Shown here one piece after another: positions 12,751-21,748 of a stretch of DNA of 64,000 bases. Position 1 is the stretch's first letter; every line of letters begins with the position of its first letter. Source of the DNA: Microlunatus capsulatus (GTDB lineage Bacteria > Actinomycetota > Actinomycetes > Propionibacteriales > Propionibacteriaceae). Under the pieces are notes generated by a model. The model saw only the letters and a list, made by a program, of their open reading frames with translations. It was not told the DNA's origin and did not search any database. The translations under genes were made by a program, and so were the position numbers. The stretch spans positions 3,472,001 through 3,536,000 of the forward strand of contig NZ_JAGIOB010000001.1 in the NCBI RefSeq assembly GCF_017876495.1, in the 5' to 3' direction.

Positions 12751-13710
12751 TCAGGCCAATGCGGCGGCGGGCTGGTCGGCCCCGGTCGCCCCGCGGGACT
12801 CCAGCGCCTGGCGGTAGAGCCGGCCGGCGCGGTAGGAGGAGCGCACGAGCGGTCCGCTCATCACGCCGGCGTAGCCCATCGCGGTGGCCTCGGCGGCCAG
12901 CTCGACGAACTCCTCGGGCTTCACCCAGCGCTCGACCGGGTGGTGCCGCGGCGAGGGCCGCAGGTACTGGGTGATGGTGATCAGCTCGGTGCCGGCGTCG
13001 TGCAGGTCCTGCAGCGCCTCGGTCACCTCGGCGCGGGTCTCGCCCATGCCGAGGATGAGGTTGGACTTGGTCACCAGGCCCGCGTCGCGGGAGGCGCGGA
13101 GCACGCCGAGGGAGCGCTCGTAGCGGAAGCCGGGACGGATCCGCTTGAAGATGCGGGGTACGGTCTCGACGTTGTGGGCGAACACCTCGGGCCGGGTCTC
13201 GAACAGCTGGTCGAGGTACTCGGCGTTGCCCGAGAAGTCCGGGGCCAGCATCTCGACGCCGGTGCCGGGGTTCAGCTCGTGGATCTTGCGGATCGTCTCC
13301 GCGTACAGCCAGATGCCCTCGTCGGGCAGGTCGTCGCGGCAGACGCCGGTGACGGTGGCGTAGCGCAGGTCCATCTTCTGGATCGACTCGGCCACCCGCA
13401 GGGGCTCGCCGGCGTCGAAGTCGGCCGGCTTGCCGGTGTCGATCTGGCAGAAGTCGCAGCGCCGCGTGCACTGGTCACCGCCGATGAGGAAGGTGGCCTC
13501 GCGGTCCTCCCAGCACTCGAAGATGTTGGGGCAGCCGGCGGACTGGCACACCGTGTGCAGGTCCTCCGTCTTCACCATCTGCTGCAGCTCGCGGTACTCC
13601 GGGCCCATCTTGGCCGTCGTCTTGATCCAGGACGGCTTCTTCTCGATGGGCACCGACGCGTTGCGGACTTCGAGCCGCAGCATCTTGCGACCTTCCGGGG
13701 CGATTGTCAC
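12751..13710 (-). CDS. lipA: Lipoyl synthase (radical SAM)
   Basis: A 319-residue radical-SAM enzyme that inserts two sulfurs into octanoyl groups on lipoyl domains, using two 4Fe-4S clusters. The radical-SAM motif is CTRRCDFCQ near residue 84. The auxiliary-cluster cysteines lie in [20 protein letters not shown] near residue 55. [12 protein letters not shown] and [13 protein letters not shown] are family-typical, and the C-terminus keeps the RSSYRA serine segment. Length is normal. With lipB 2 kb upstream and the E2 target gene and lpdA beyond, it belongs to a lipoylation cluster. The ABC-transporter pair between lipA and lipB looks like a later insertion. Confidence 0.97.
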   Translation of the reverse strand: MTIAPEGRKMLRLEVRNASVPIEKKPSWIKTTAKMGPEYRELQQMVKTEDLHTVCQSAGCPNIFECWEDREATFLIGGDQCTRRCDFCQIDTGKPADFDAGEPLRVAESIQKMDLRYATVTGVCRDDLPDEGIWLYAETIRKIHELNPGTGVEMLAPDFSGNAEYLDQLFETRPEVFAHNVETVPRIFKRIRPGFRYERSLGVLRASRDAGLVTKSNLILGMGETRAEVTEALQDLHDAGTELITITQYLRPSPRHHPVERWVKPEEFVELAAEATAMGYAGVMSGPLVRSSYRAGRLYRQALESRGATGADQPAAALA

Positions 13711-13741
13711 CCGCTCAGACTACCCGCCGGTCGGGGACGGC

Positions 13742-14713
13742 TCAGTTGACGTCGCGACGGCGGAAGACGACGTAGGTGAGCGCGACGAGGACCACCACGA
13801 CGACCGCCCAGTAGACCGAGCCCTGGGTCAGGGAGATGGCGTGCTCGACCGCCGAGGACTCGTAGGTCCCGTCGGGCTGGGGCACCTGGGTGACGGTGTA
13901 GTAGGTGTGCTCGCCCAGCAGCAGGGCCAGCAGGTTGTTCTCGGGGAGGAACCGCTGGACCCCGGACAGCGCCGGCACGGCCAGCCACACCACGGCCAGC
14001 ACCCCGGACACGATGAGGTAGCCCAGCACCGTCCCGGCCGCCGCGATGGTGTGCCGGGTCAGCAGGGCCAGGGCGAACCCGACGACGACGGCCGCCACCC
14101 CGACGAGCACCCCGCGGCCGGCGATCTCGGCGAGGCCGCCCCCGCCGTCCAGGGTCGCGCCGACGGCGGCCCCGACGACGGCGGTCAGCCCCAGGGCCAG
14201 GGCGCTGAGGACGGCGGTGGACGCCGCGGCGACGAGCACGAGCGCCACGACCTTGGCCGCGAACACCCGCCCCCGCTCGGGGACGAAGGTCAGCCAGTTC
14301 GCGAGCGCCCCGGTGGACAGCTCCGCCCCGGTGACCGAGGCGCCCACCAGCAGCAGCGCCAGCCCGGTGAACGCGACGGTGATGGTCACGACCAGCTGCC
14401 CCGCCTCGGCGAAGGTGCTGACCGAGCGCGGCACGAAGTCCTCCACGACGGGCGGCGGGTAGGCGCAGTCCGCGGCGCTCGCCCCGGTGGCGATGCAGTC
14501 CTGCTCGTACTCCTCGTGGTTGGTCTCCCAGTCGCGGACCGCCTCGGTGTAGGAGGCCTGGGCCTGGGCCTGCTCGTCCGCGGTGACGGGGCGCATCGAC
14601 CCGCCCACCGCCAGCTGGCTGAGGGCGATGACGAGCAGCACGGCACCGAGGGCGACCCAGGTGAGGCGGCGGCTGCGGATGCGCAGCAGCTCGGCGCGCA
14701 GCAGGGGGATCAT
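13742..14713 (-). CDS. ABC-2 type transporter permease
   Basis: A 323-residue membrane protein with about six hydrophobic segments and a large extracytoplasmic loop near residues 40-105, between the first helix and FAEAGQLVVTITVAFTGLAL. Later segments include ALVLVAAASTAVLSALALG and GVLVGVAAVVVGFALALL. This is the ABC-2 exporter topology. Its ATG overlaps the ATPase stop by four nt, so the two form one transporter. The substrate is unknown; export of a drug, lipid or small peptide is typical of the class. Confidence 0.85.
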   Translation of the reverse strand: MIPLLRAELLRIRSRRLTWVALGAVLLVIALSQLAVGGSMRPVTADEQAQAQASYTEAVRDWETNHEEYEQDCIATGASAADCAYPPPVVEDFVPRSVSTFAEAGQLVVTITVAFTGLALLLVGASVTGAELSTGALANWLTFVPERGRVFAAKVVALVLVAAASTAVLSALALGLTAVVGAAVGATLDGGGGLAEIAGRGVLVGVAAVVVGFALALLTRHTIAAAGTVLGYLIVSGVLAVVWLAVPALSGVQRFLPENNLLALLLGEHTYYTVTQVPQPDGTYESSAVEHAISLTQGSVYWAVVVVVLVALTYVVFRRRDVN

Positions 14714-15786
14714 CGCCAGTCCTCCTGGGCGGCACGGGCGGGGCCGGCCGGGCCGGTGACGGGCGGCGGGCCGGGGGGCGGGGGACCGGCGGGGTGGCCG
14801 CCGGCGGTGGCGCCGAGGTGCTCCTCGGCGGTGAGGTCGAGGAAGACCGACTCGAGGTCGGCGCGGACGGGCACCAGCTCGGCGACGAACAGGCCCTGCT
14901 GGGCCAGCAGCCAGGTGATCTGCGCGGGGTCGAACCCCGGCTGGTCACCGGTCCGGCGGACCTCCATCCGGCCCTCCGGCAGCGGCAGCACCGAGAAGCC
15001 GGCCGGCGCGAGGGCGGCGGCGGCCCGGGCCGGGTCGGCCACCAGCACCCGCACCGCCTGCCCGCCGGTCGCGGCGAGGATGTCGTCCACCTCGCCCTCG
15101 GCCAGCAGCCGGCCGCGGCCGATGATCGACACGGTGTCGGCCACCAGCTGGACCTCGCTGAGGATGTGGGAGGACACCAGCACCGTCTTCCCCCGGTCGG
15201 CGAGCCCGCGCATCGTGGCCCGGATCTCGTGGATGCCGGCCGGGTCGAGGCCGTTGGTCGGCTCGTCGAAGATCAGCAGGTCGGGGTCCTTGAGCAGGGT
15301 GGCCGCGATGGCGAGCCGCTGCTTCATGCCGAGGGAGTAGGTGCGGAACCGGTCCTTGTCCCGGCCGGTCAGCCCCACCTCGTCCAGCACCTCCCCGACC
15401 CGCCGGGCGGGGGCGCCGATGCCGGTGGCCAGCAGCTCGAGGTTGCGGCGGCCGGTGAAGGCGGGGAAGAACTTGGGCTGCTCCACGATCGCGCCGATCC
15501 GGCCGATCACCGCGGGCAGCGCCGTCGGGATGTCCTGCTCGAAGATCCGGATCGCGCCCGAGTCGGGGCGGATCAGGCCCAGCAGCATCCGGATGGTCGT
15601 CGTCTTCCCCGAGCCGTTGGGCCCGAGGAACCCGTGCACCCCGCCCAGCGGCACCTTGAGGTCCAGCCCGCCCACGGCCTGGAACCGGCCCTTGCGCGTC
15701 CGGTAGGTCTTGCGGAGGTCGCGGACCTCGACGGCGTAGGCCGCCGGCTCCTGCGGGAGCGCGCGTCGGGCTTCGGTCACCGGCAC
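14710..15786 (-). CDS. ABC transporter ATP-binding protein (ABC-2 exporter)
   Basis: A 358-residue ATPase with Walker A GFLGPNGSGKTTTIRMLL, signature YSLGMKQRLAIAATLL, Walker B DLLIFDEPTNGLDPAGI and the switch histidine in VLVSSHILSEVQ. The last 100 residues form a regulatory tail ending in a Pro/Gly-rich stretch, as in DrrA/CcmA-like exporters. It pairs with the permease encoded next, with a four-nt stop/start overlap. The unit sits between lipA and lipB, which are close neighbours in related genomes, suggesting insertion into a conserved cluster. Confidence 0.92.
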   Translation of the reverse strand: MPVTEARRALPQEPAAYAVEVRDLRKTYRTRKGRFQAVGGLDLKVPLGGVHGFLGPNGSGKTTTIRMLLGLIRPDSGAIRIFEQDIPTALPAVIGRIGAIVEQPKFFPAFTGRRNLELLATGIGAPARRVGEVLDEVGLTGRDKDRFRTYSLGMKQRLAIAATLLKDPDLLIFDEPTNGLDPAGIHEIRATMRGLADRGKTVLVSSHILSEVQLVADTVSIIGRGRLLAEGEVDDILAATGGQAVRVLVADPARAAAALAPAGFSVLPLPEGRMEVRRTGDQPGFDPAQITWLLAQQGLFVAELVPVRADLESVFLDLTAEEHLGATAGGHPAGPPPPGPPPVTGPAGPARAAQEDWR

Positions 15787-15848
15787 GGAGCGGCCTTTCT
15801 CGACGGGGAGGGTCGGCCCACCCTAGCGGTGGGCGCCTCCCCGCGGGC

Positions 15849-16571
15849 TCAGGCGGCGCCGACCGTCAGCCCGTAGGTGACGCCCGGGGTCGCCGGGGCC
15901 GCCGCGAGGTCGGGGGACTGCTCGTAGGGCTCGAAGGCCAGCACCCGCTCCAGGTGCGGCCGGAACAGGTGGGCGAGCTCGGGCAGCGTCGGCGCCTCGC
16001 CCAGCTCGGCGGCCATCGACGTGACGCCGACGTCGCTGAGCCCGCACGGCACGATGCGGTCGAAGCCCGTCATGTCGGGGTCCACGTTGATGGCCAGGCC
16101 GTGCATCGTGGTGCCGCCGGCGACGCGGACGCCGATCGCGGCGATCTTGCGCTCGGGGCGGCCGTCGGCCGCGGCGAGCCAGACGCCCGACCGGCCCCGG
16201 ACGCGACCGGTCGCCAGGCCGTACTCGGCGAAGAGGGTGATCATCGCCTCCTCGAGGCGGCGCACGTAGTCGACGACGCCGACGGCCTCCGGCAGCTTGA
16301 CGATCGGGTAGACGACCAGCTGGCCCGGCCCGTGCCAGGTGATCTTGCCGCCGCGGTCGACCTCGACGACGGGGACGTCCCCGGTGAGGGGCCGCTCGTG
16401 GGCCTCGGTGCGCTTGCCCGCGGTGTAGACCTCGGCGTGCTCGAGGACGACGACGGTGTCCGGGGCGGTGCCCGCCACGACCTCGGCGTGGAGGCGGCGC
16501 TGCAGCTCCCACGCGTCGGTGTAGTCCACCAGCTCGCTGCCCAGGCCGGGGTAGAGGAAGTCGAGGCTCAT
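15849..16571 (-). CDS. lipB: Lipoyl(octanoyl) transferase
   Basis: A 240-residue enzyme that moves octanoyl from octanoyl-ACP to lipoyl domains, giving the substrate for LipA. Family motifs are present: [17 protein letters not shown] near residue 75, [20 protein letters not shown] with the catalytic lysine near 140, and FDRIVPCGL with the catalytic cysteine near 170. The start has TAGACT seven nt upstream and no ribosome site, so the mRNA may be leaderless. That also makes lipB the first gene of its unit, separate from the epimerase gene ending 11 nt upstream. Confidence 0.95.
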   Translation of the reverse strand: MSLDFLYPGLGSELVDYTDAWELQRRLHAEVVAGTAPDTVVVLEHAEVYTAGKRTEAHERPLTGDVPVVEVDRGGKITWHGPGQLVVYPIVKLPEAVGVVDYVRRLEEAMITLFAEYGLATGRVRGRSGVWLAAADGRPERKIAAIGVRVAGGTTMHGLAINVDPDMTGFDRIVPCGLSDVGVTSMAAELGEAPTLPELAHLFRPHLERVLAFEPYEQSPDLAAAPATPGVTYGLTVGAA

Positions 16572-16578
16572 GGCCCTG

Positions 16579-16584
16579 AGTCTA
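16579..16584 (-). promoter_or_regulatory. -10 box of a likely leaderless promoter for lipB
   Basis: TAGACT on the minus strand, seven nt before the lipB ATG. It overlaps the last codons of the upstream epimerase gene. Confidence 0.45.
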
Positions 16585-17487
16585 GGTCCGCAGCGCGGAG
16601 GCGACCGTGGCGTGGACGTCGGGGTCCCGGAAGACGTAGCCGTCGCCGGTCAGCCGGGCCGGCACCGCCCAGCAGTCGCCCACCAGCTGCTCGGCCAGCT
16701 CGCCCAGCGCCCGGCGCAGCACGAAGGCCGGGGCCTTGAGCAGCCGGGGGCGGTGCAGCGCGCGGGCCAGCACGTCGGTGAACTCGGCGTTCGTCGTCGG
16801 CTCGGGGATGGTCAGGTTGTAGGCGCCCCGGGCCCGCGGCTCGGCCGCCGCCCAGGTCGTCACGCCGAGGTAGTCCTCGAGGCTGATCATCGGCATCCGC
16901 TGCCGGCCCGAGCCGATCACCGTGCCGAGGCCGGCCGACCACGCGAGCTTCATGGGCACGAAGGCTCCTCCGCTCGCGGCCAGCACGGGGCTGGTGCGCA
17001 GCAGCACCGTCCGCACCCCGGCGTCCACGGCCGGCTGCGCGGCGCCCTCCCAGGCGACGGTCAGCTGGGCCAGGAAGTCCGGCGCCGCCGGGGTGTCCTC
17101 GGTGGCCGGCTCGGTGCGGGGCTCCGTGCCGTAGCGGGCGACCCCGCTGGCCTGGAGGAGCACCCGCTCCCGGCCGTCGCCCGCCCGGGCCGCGAGGGCC
17201 CGGGCGAGCGTGCCGGTGGTCTCCAGCCGCGAGCTCAGCAGCAGCTCGCGGCGGGCGGTCGTCCACGGGTGGGTGAACACCCCGGCGCCGGCGAGGTCGA
17301 CGACCACGTCGACGCCGTCGAGCACGGCCGGGTCGAGCAGGCCGGCCGCCGGGTCCCAGCGGCGCTCGCTGCTCGTGGCGGGCTCGCGCCGGACCAGCCG
17401 GACGACCTCGTGGCCCTCGGTGGCCAGCCGCACGCGCAGCGCGGTGCCGAGGAAGCCGGAGGCGCCGGCCAGCAACCAGGTGCTCAC
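16582..17487 (-). CDS. SDR39U1-type NAD-dependent epimerase (TIGR01777 family)
   Basis: A 301-residue atypical short-chain dehydrogenase. The Rossmann motif is [17 protein letters not shown] at the N-terminus. [21 protein letters not shown] and the C-terminal DUF1731-like region ([20 protein letters not shown]) are typical of TIGR01777. In actinobacteria it is regularly found between lipB and the E2 gene, as here, but its substrate is unknown. It is separated by nine nt from the E2 stop, so it is probably cotranscribed with E2. Confidence 0.9.
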   Translation of the reverse strand: MSTWLLAGASGFLGTALRVRLATEGHEVVRLVRREPATSSERRWDPAAGLLDPAVLDGVDVVVDLAGAGVFTHPWTTARRELLLSSRLETTGTLARALAARAGDGRERVLLQASGVARYGTEPRTEPATEDTPAAPDFLAQLTVAWEGAAQPAVDAGVRTVLLRTSPVLAASGGAFVPMKLAWSAGLGTVIGSGRQRMPMISLEDYLGVTTWAAAEPRARGAYNLTIPEPTTNAEFTDVLARALHRPRLLKAPAFVLRRALGELAEQLVGDCWAVPARLTGDGYVFRDPDVHATVASALRT

Positions 17488-17496
17488 GTCGGTGTC

Positions 17497-19410
17497 CTAG
17501 ACCCCGAACTCGCCCCCGAAGTCGCCCTCTTCCAGACGCTGCTTGAGCGCCGAGAGGAAGCGGGCGGCGTCGGCGCCGTCGACGAGGCGGTGGTCGTAGG
17601 ACAGCGACAGGTACATCATGTCGCGGACCGCGATCACCTCGCCGAGGTCGGCGTCCTTGATGACGACGGGGCGCTTGACCAGCGCGCCGGTGCCGAGGAT
17701 GCCGACCTGCGGCTGGTTGATGATCGGGGTGTCCATCAGGGTCCCGGCCGAGCCGTAGTTGGTGATGGTGAAGGTGCCGCCGCTGAGCTCGTCCGGGGTG
17801 ACCTTGTTCTGCCGCGTCCGGGAGGCCAGGTCGGCGATCTTCTTGGCGATGCCGCCGATGTTGAGATCGCCCGCGTCCTTGATCACCGGGACGAGCAGGC
17901 CCTTCTCGGTGTCGACGGCGATGCCCAGGTGCTCCGAGGCCGGGTAGGTGACCTCGCCCGCCTCGGTGTCGATCGTGGCGTTGAGCTTCGGGTGGACCTT
18001 CAGCGCCTCCACCGTCGCCTTGGCGATGAACGGCAGGTAGGACAGGCTCGCGCCCTCCTGGGCCTTGAAGGCGTCCTTGGCCTTGGCGCGGATGCGCGAG
18101 ATGGCGGTCAGGTCGACCTCCACCGTCGCGGTCAGGGTCGCCGAGACCTGCTGGGACTCCACCATCCGCTTGGCGATGGTCTTGCGGAGCCGCGACATCT
18201 TCTCGGTGGTCCCGCGCAGCGAGCTGGGCTCGACCGACGGCGCGGCCTTCGCCGCGGCCGGGGCCGGGGCGGCGGCCGCGGCGGCCGGCGCCGGGGCGGG
18301 GGCGGCCTTCGCGGCCTCGGCGGCGGCCTTGGCCTCCTCAGCGGCGGCGAGCACGTCCTGCTTGCGGATGCGGCCGCCGACGCCGGTGCCCTTCACCGAG
18401 GCGAGGTCGACGTCGTGCTCCTTGGCGAGCTTCCGCACCAGCGGGGTGACGTAGACGGCGTCGCCGTCGGCCGCGACCGGGGTCGGGGAGGTCCGGGTGG
18501 ACGAGGGGCCGTGCTGCTCGGGCTGGGCGTCCTCGCGGGCCGCCGGCTGGGCCGGGGCCGAGCGGGGCTCGGGGGCCGGGATCGGCGCCTGGCCGCCCTC
18601 GTCACCGGCGGCGGGCTGCTGCTCGACGTCGGTGCCGTCGGTCACGGTGGCGGTGGCCGGGGCCTGCGGCTCGTCCTGGGTGCCGGCCGCGCCCGCGTCG
18701 TCGCCGTGGGGCTCCTCGGCCGCGCCGGCGGGGGCGCCGCCGTCGTCGGAGCCGGTGCTCGCGGAGGCGTCGCCGACGACGGCGAGCACCGCACCCACCT
18801 CGACGGTCTCGTCCTCCTGGACGCGGATCTCCAGCACGGTGCCCGTGATGGGCGAGGGGATCTCGGTGTCGACCTTGTCGGTCGAGACCTCGAGCAGCGG
18901 CTCGTCGGTCTCGACGCTGTCGCCGACCTTCTTCAGCCAGCGGCTGACGGTGCCCTCGGTGACGCTCTCGCCCAGCGCGGGCAGGGTGACCTCGGTGCCG
19001 CTGCCCGCGGACGCACCGGCGGTGCGCTCCGGGGTCGGGGCGGGCGGGTCGTCCTGCGCGATCTCGGCGTCGGCGGCGTTGGCCGGCTCCGGCTCGGTGC
19101 TGGCCTCGGCCTGCGCGTGCTCCTGGCTGGGCGGCTCCGCCGCGGGGGCGTCACCACCGCCGCCGGCCTCGCTCTCCTCGCCGATGACGGCGAGCACCGC
19201 ACCCACCTCGACGGAGTCGTCCTCCTGCGCCCGGATCTCCAGCAGCACCCCGGCGGCGGGGGAGGGGATCTCGGTGTCGACCTTGTCGGTGGACACCTCC
19301 AGCAGCGGCTCGTCGACGGCGACGGCGTCCCCGACCTGCTTGAGCCAGCGGGTGACGGTGCCTTCGGTGACGCTTTCGCCCAGGGCGGGGAGGGTTACAT
19401 CAGTCGACAT
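17497..19410 (-). CDS. sucB: Dihydrolipoyl acyltransferase E2 with two lipoyl domains
   Basis: About 637 residues: two N-terminal lipoyl domains, each with the lipoylated lysine in [14 protein letters not shown], joined by Ala/Pro-rich linkers; a peripheral-subunit-binding domain near residues 320-360 ([20 protein letters not shown]); a second Ala-rich linker; and a C-terminal catalytic domain with [16 protein letters not shown] (catalytic His and Asp). It is the acyltransferase core of a 2-oxo-acid dehydrogenase. In actinobacteria this single E2 can serve both pyruvate and 2-oxoglutarate dehydrogenase (DlaT in mycobacteria), so the sucB name is conventional. I use the ATG of M-S-T-D-V rather than the GTG 24 nt upstream because GGAG lies 12 nt before it. 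E1 is not in the window. Confidence 0.95.
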   Translation of the reverse strand: MSTDVTLPALGESVTEGTVTRWLKQVGDAVAVDEPLLEVSTDKVDTEIPSPAAGVLLEIRAQEDDSVEVGAVLAVIGEESEAGGGGDAPAAEPPSQEHAQAEASTEPEPANAADAEIAQDDPPAPTPERTAGASAGSGTEVTLPALGESVTEGTVSRWLKKVGDSVETDEPLLEVSTDKVDTEIPSPITGTVLEIRVQEDETVEVGAVLAVVGDASASTGSDDGGAPAGAAEEPHGDDAGAAGTQDEPQAPATATVTDGTDVEQQPAAGDEGGQAPIPAPEPRSAPAQPAAREDAQPEQHGPSSTRTSPTPVAADGDAVYVTPLVRKLAKEHDVDLASVKGTGVGGRIRKQDVLAAAEEAKAAAEAAKAAPAPAPAAAAAAPAPAAAKAAPSVEPSSLRGTTEKMSRLRKTIAKRMVESQQVSATLTATVEVDLTAISRIRAKAKDAFKAQEGASLSYLPFIAKATVEALKVHPKLNATIDTEAGEVTYPASEHLGIAVDTEKGLLVPVIKDAGDLNIGGIAKKIADLASRTRQNKVTPDELSGGTFTITNYGSAGTLMDTPIINQPQVGILGTGALVKRPVVIKDADLGEVIAVRDMMYLSLSYDHRLVDGADAARFLSALKQRLEEGDFGGEFGV

Positions 19411-19533
19411 CGTGTCTTGGGACTCCTTCATCACGTGACCTGGTGCGGTTGCGGGTCAGCCTAGCCTTCGGGGACCTGCGCCGGTCGGGGGCCGATCCGG
19501 GCGGCGCCGCGACACCGCGGGACTCATCCTGCC

Positions 19534-20928
19534 CTAGCCGTGCACGTGCAGCGGTTTCCCGGCCAGGGCCAGGTGGGCCTCGCCGAGCGCCTCGTGCTGG
19601 GTGGGGTGGGCGTGCTGCAGGCTCGCCACCTCGCTCGGGTAGGCGTCCCAGCCGGTGATCAGCTGGGCCTCCCCGACCAGCTCGCCGACGCGGGAGCCGA
19701 CCAGGTGCACGCCGACGACGGGGCCGTCGGCCCGGCGGACGAGCTTGACGAAGCCGGAGGTGCCGAGGATCTGCGAGCGGCCGTTGCCGGTCAGGTCGTA
19801 GGTGAGCGTCTCCACCTCCCCGTGCAGCTCCCGGGCCTGCGCCTCGGTGAGGCCGACCGAGGCCACCTCGGGGTCGGAGTAGGTGACGCGCGGGATGTCG
19901 CGGTCCAGCGGCGGGACCGGGGCGGCGTCCAGCCGGCCGGCCGCGTGCGCCACCTCCTCGGCGACGAAGATGCCGTGCGCGAACCCGCGGTGGGCCAGCT
20001 GCAGGCCGGGCACCAGGTCGCCGACGGCGTGCACGCCGGGCACGCTCGTCCGCAGCCGCTCGTCGACGGCCACCAGCCCGCGGTCCAGCGCGACCCCGGC
20101 CTCGGCGTAGCCCAGCCCGTCGCTGACGGCCACCCGGCCGACGGCGACCAGCAGCACGTCCGCCTCCAGGGTGCGGCCGTCGGCCAGGGTCACGGCGACG
20201 CCGGCGCCCTCGCGGCGGGCGGACTGCAGGGCGACACCGGTGAGCACCTCGATGCCCCGCTTGCGGAACGCCTTCTCCAGGGCCGCCGACGACGCGGGCT
20301 CCTCCGCGGCCAGCAGCCGGGGCAGCGCCTCCACGACCGTCACCTCCACGCCGAAGGACCGCCAGGCCGAGGCGAACTCCGAGCCGATCACCCCGCCGCC
20401 GAGGACGACGGCGCGGCCGGGCAGGGTGCCCAGCCGGAGCGCCTCGTCGCTGGTCAGCACCACCTCGCCGTCGACCTCGACGCCGGGCAGGTGCCGCGGG
20501 GCCGAGCCCGTCGCCAGCACGACCGCGGGCGCCCGGTAGAGGTCCTCGCCCACCTGCACGCCCACCCCGTCGGCGTCGCGGACCAGCCGGCCCGCCCCGC
20601 TGACGACGGTGATGCCGCGGGCCCGGACCAGGCCGGTCAGGCCCTTGTAGAGCTTGCTGACGACGCCGTCGGAGTAGCTCTGCACCCCGGCCAGGTCCAC
20701 CTTGTCGAGGGTGGCGTGGATGCCGAAGCGGCTGCCGTCGCGGGCGGCGTCGGCGACCTCGGCGGCGTGCAGCAGCGCCTTCGTCGGGATGCAGCCGCGG
20801 TGCAGGCAGGTGCCGCCCACCTTGTCCTTCTCCACCAGGGCCACCGAGAGCCCGAGCTGGGCGGCGCGCAGCGCGCAGGCGTAGCCCCCGCTGCCGGCGC
20901 CGAGGACGACGAGGTCGTACGAGTTCAT
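19534..20928 (-). CDS. lpdA: Dihydrolipoyl dehydrogenase (E3)
   Basis: A 464-residue flavoprotein disulfide reductase that reoxidises dihydrolipoyl groups with NAD+. The FAD motif is VLGAGSGGYACALRA at the N-terminus. The redox-active disulfide is in GGTCLHRGCIPTKALL, the NAD motif is VVLGGGVIGSEFAS near residue 175, the second FAD motif is TSVPGVHAVGDLVPG, and the C-terminal HAHPTQHEALGEAH supplies the His-Glu pair. It lies 124 nt upstream of the E2 gene on the same strand and serves E2 complexes and probably the glycine cleavage system. It is divergent from the small gene at 20963. Confidence 0.95.
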   Translation of the reverse strand: MNSYDLVVLGAGSGGYACALRAAQLGLSVALVEKDKVGGTCLHRGCIPTKALLHAAEVADAARDGSRFGIHATLDKVDLAGVQSYSDGVVSKLYKGLTGLVRARGITVVSGAGRLVRDADGVGVQVGEDLYRAPAVVLATGSAPRHLPGVEVDGEVVLTSDEALRLGTLPGRAVVLGGGVIGSEFASAWRSFGVEVTVVEALPRLLAAEEPASSAALEKAFRKRGIEVLTGVALQSARREGAGVAVTLADGRTLEADVLLVAVGRVAVSDGLGYAEAGVALDRGLVAVDERLRTSVPGVHAVGDLVPGLQLAHRGFAHGIFVAEEVAHAAGRLDAAPVPPLDRDIPRVTYSDPEVASVGLTEAQARELHGEVETLTYDLTGNGRSQILGTSGFVKLVRRADGPVVGVHLVGSRVGELVGEAQLITGWDAYPSEVASLQHAHPTQHEALGEAHLALAGKPLHVHG

Positions 20929-20949
20929 CCGACCATCTTGTCAGGCGGC

Positions 20950-20955
20950 CATACT
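20950..20955 (+). promoter_or_regulatory. -10 box of a likely leaderless promoter
   Basis: CATACT lies seven nt before the ATG at 20963, without a ribosome site. It is located in the 34-bp gap to the divergent lpdA gene. Confidence 0.4.
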
Positions 20956-20962
20956 GGGACCC

Positions 20963-21307
20963 ATGGGTTGGTTGAACCGGACCGCGAAGCGGGTCAGACG
21001 GGGCCGCAGCGTGGCGTCGGGGAACCGCGTCGTCGACGACGGGGTCACCGCCCACCTCACCGAGTTCGCCCGCACCCACCGCGGTGTCGAGGCCTTCGTC
21101 GAGCCGCGCACCTCCGTCACCCAGGTCACGTTGCTGCTGGTGGCCTACGACGGCGAGTGGACCCGCCGCGTCGTGCCCTCGCCCGAGTGGGCGCACGCCT
21201 TCGCCGGCCACCTGCAGATCCCCGGCTACGACGCCGCGGTGGTCGGCTACCCGCAGCGGATGCGGGACTACAACACGCGCAACAAGCGGCACCCCGACCT
21301 GCGCTGA
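20963..21307 (+). CDS. Conserved actinobacterial hypothetical protein (114 aa)
   Basis: A small basic soluble protein. The N-terminus MGWLNRTAKRVRRGRSVASG is positively charged. The central part has TAHLTEFARTHRGVEAFVEP and VTLLLVAYDGEWTRRVVPS, and the C-terminus has RMRDYNTRNKRHPDLR. I recall similar proteins next to lpdA/pepA in actinobacteria, sometimes labelled oxidoreductase without evidence. No cofactor motif is visible. The frame is open from a leaderless-type start and its codon use matches its neighbours, so it is very likely real, but the function is unknown. Confidence 0.7.
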   Translation: MGWLNRTAKRVRRGRSVASGNRVVDDGVTAHLTEFARTHRGVEAFVEPRTSVTQVTLLLVAYDGEWTRRVVPSPEWAHAFAGHLQIPGYDAAVVGYPQRMRDYNTRNKRHPDLR

Positions 21308-21387
21308 GGGCGCGGCGAGAAAAAGTTCCGCACCGCCCCATCCGATCCGCGACCCGCTCCGAAGGGCTGGTAGGTGGTACGTCGTGA

Positions 21388-21412
21388 CCGGGGTCGCCTG
21401 ACACGATCCCGG
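21388..21412. other. Stem-loop 1 of structured intergenic region
   Basis: CCGGGGTCG (21388-21396) pairs with CGATCCCGG (21404-21412), nine pairs with one G-U, around a seven-base loop. It lies in the 441-bp gap between two convergent genes, where no coding signal is seen. Confidence 0.5.
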
Positions 21413-21437
21413 ACCTCCAGGGGGCGGCGTCCCGCTC

Positions 21438-21506
21438 CCCGTGCCGGCAGGCGGTGTCGCTCATCAGGGATGGACTGAGCGGCACCAGGGCTCCTGCCGG
21501 CACGGG
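21438..21506 (+). other. Long two-tier stem-loop, possible structured RNA or terminator
   Basis: An outer 14-bp perfect stem (21438-21451 with 21493-21506, arm CCCGTGCCGGCAGG) encloses an inner 11-bp stem with one G-U (21453-21463 with 21476-21486) and a 12-nt loop. The two are separated by a one-base bulge and a six-base internal strand. TTT follows on the plus strand. It is more elaborate than the other terminators here. Confidence 0.55.
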
Positions 21507-21542
21507 TTTGAACGTTCGCGGTGGACTCAGATGTCCGCCTCA

Positions 21543-21611
21543 GGTAGCGAGACGAGGGCCCCGGCCCCGGACGAAGAACGTGTCCGGAGCCGGGGCCCTC
21601 GTTTCGCTACC
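21543..21611. terminator. 30-bp GC-rich hairpin between convergent genes
   Basis: GGTAGCGA at 21543 pairs with TCGCTACC at 21604, continues through GAGGGCCCCGGC/GCCGGGGCCCTC, and closes near CCGGAC/GTCCGG at 21567-21587. This gives about 30 pairs with a single C-A mismatch and one or two G-U pairs. A second TCGCTACC at 21624-21631 could compete for the left arm. It may work as a bidirectional terminator. Confidence 0.6.
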
Positions 21612-21686
21612 GCGGCCACCTTCGCTACCGCTCACTGGCGGTCCGCCCAGGTGCCCCTCCGGTCTGGCGTCCGGTGCGGTCCTGCC

Positions 21687-21739
21687 AGTGCTGAGAAACC
21701 GTCAGCCGGGGGTTCTCCCTGGTGCGGTTCCTCAGCACT
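21687..21739 (-). terminator. Hairpin directly after pepA
   Basis: AGTGCTGAGAAACC (21687-21700) pairs with GGTTCCTCAGCACT (21726-21739), 13 of 14 positions, ten nt past the pepA stop. The 25-nt loop is long for a terminator. Confidence 0.5.
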
Positions 21740-21748
21740 CGTCCCGTG

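Noticed and set aside
21308-21748. tmRNA, SRP RNA, RNase P RNA or c-di-AMP riboswitch in the structured gap
   Set aside because: I looked for their characteristic conserved strings and found none; only inverted repeats are seen.
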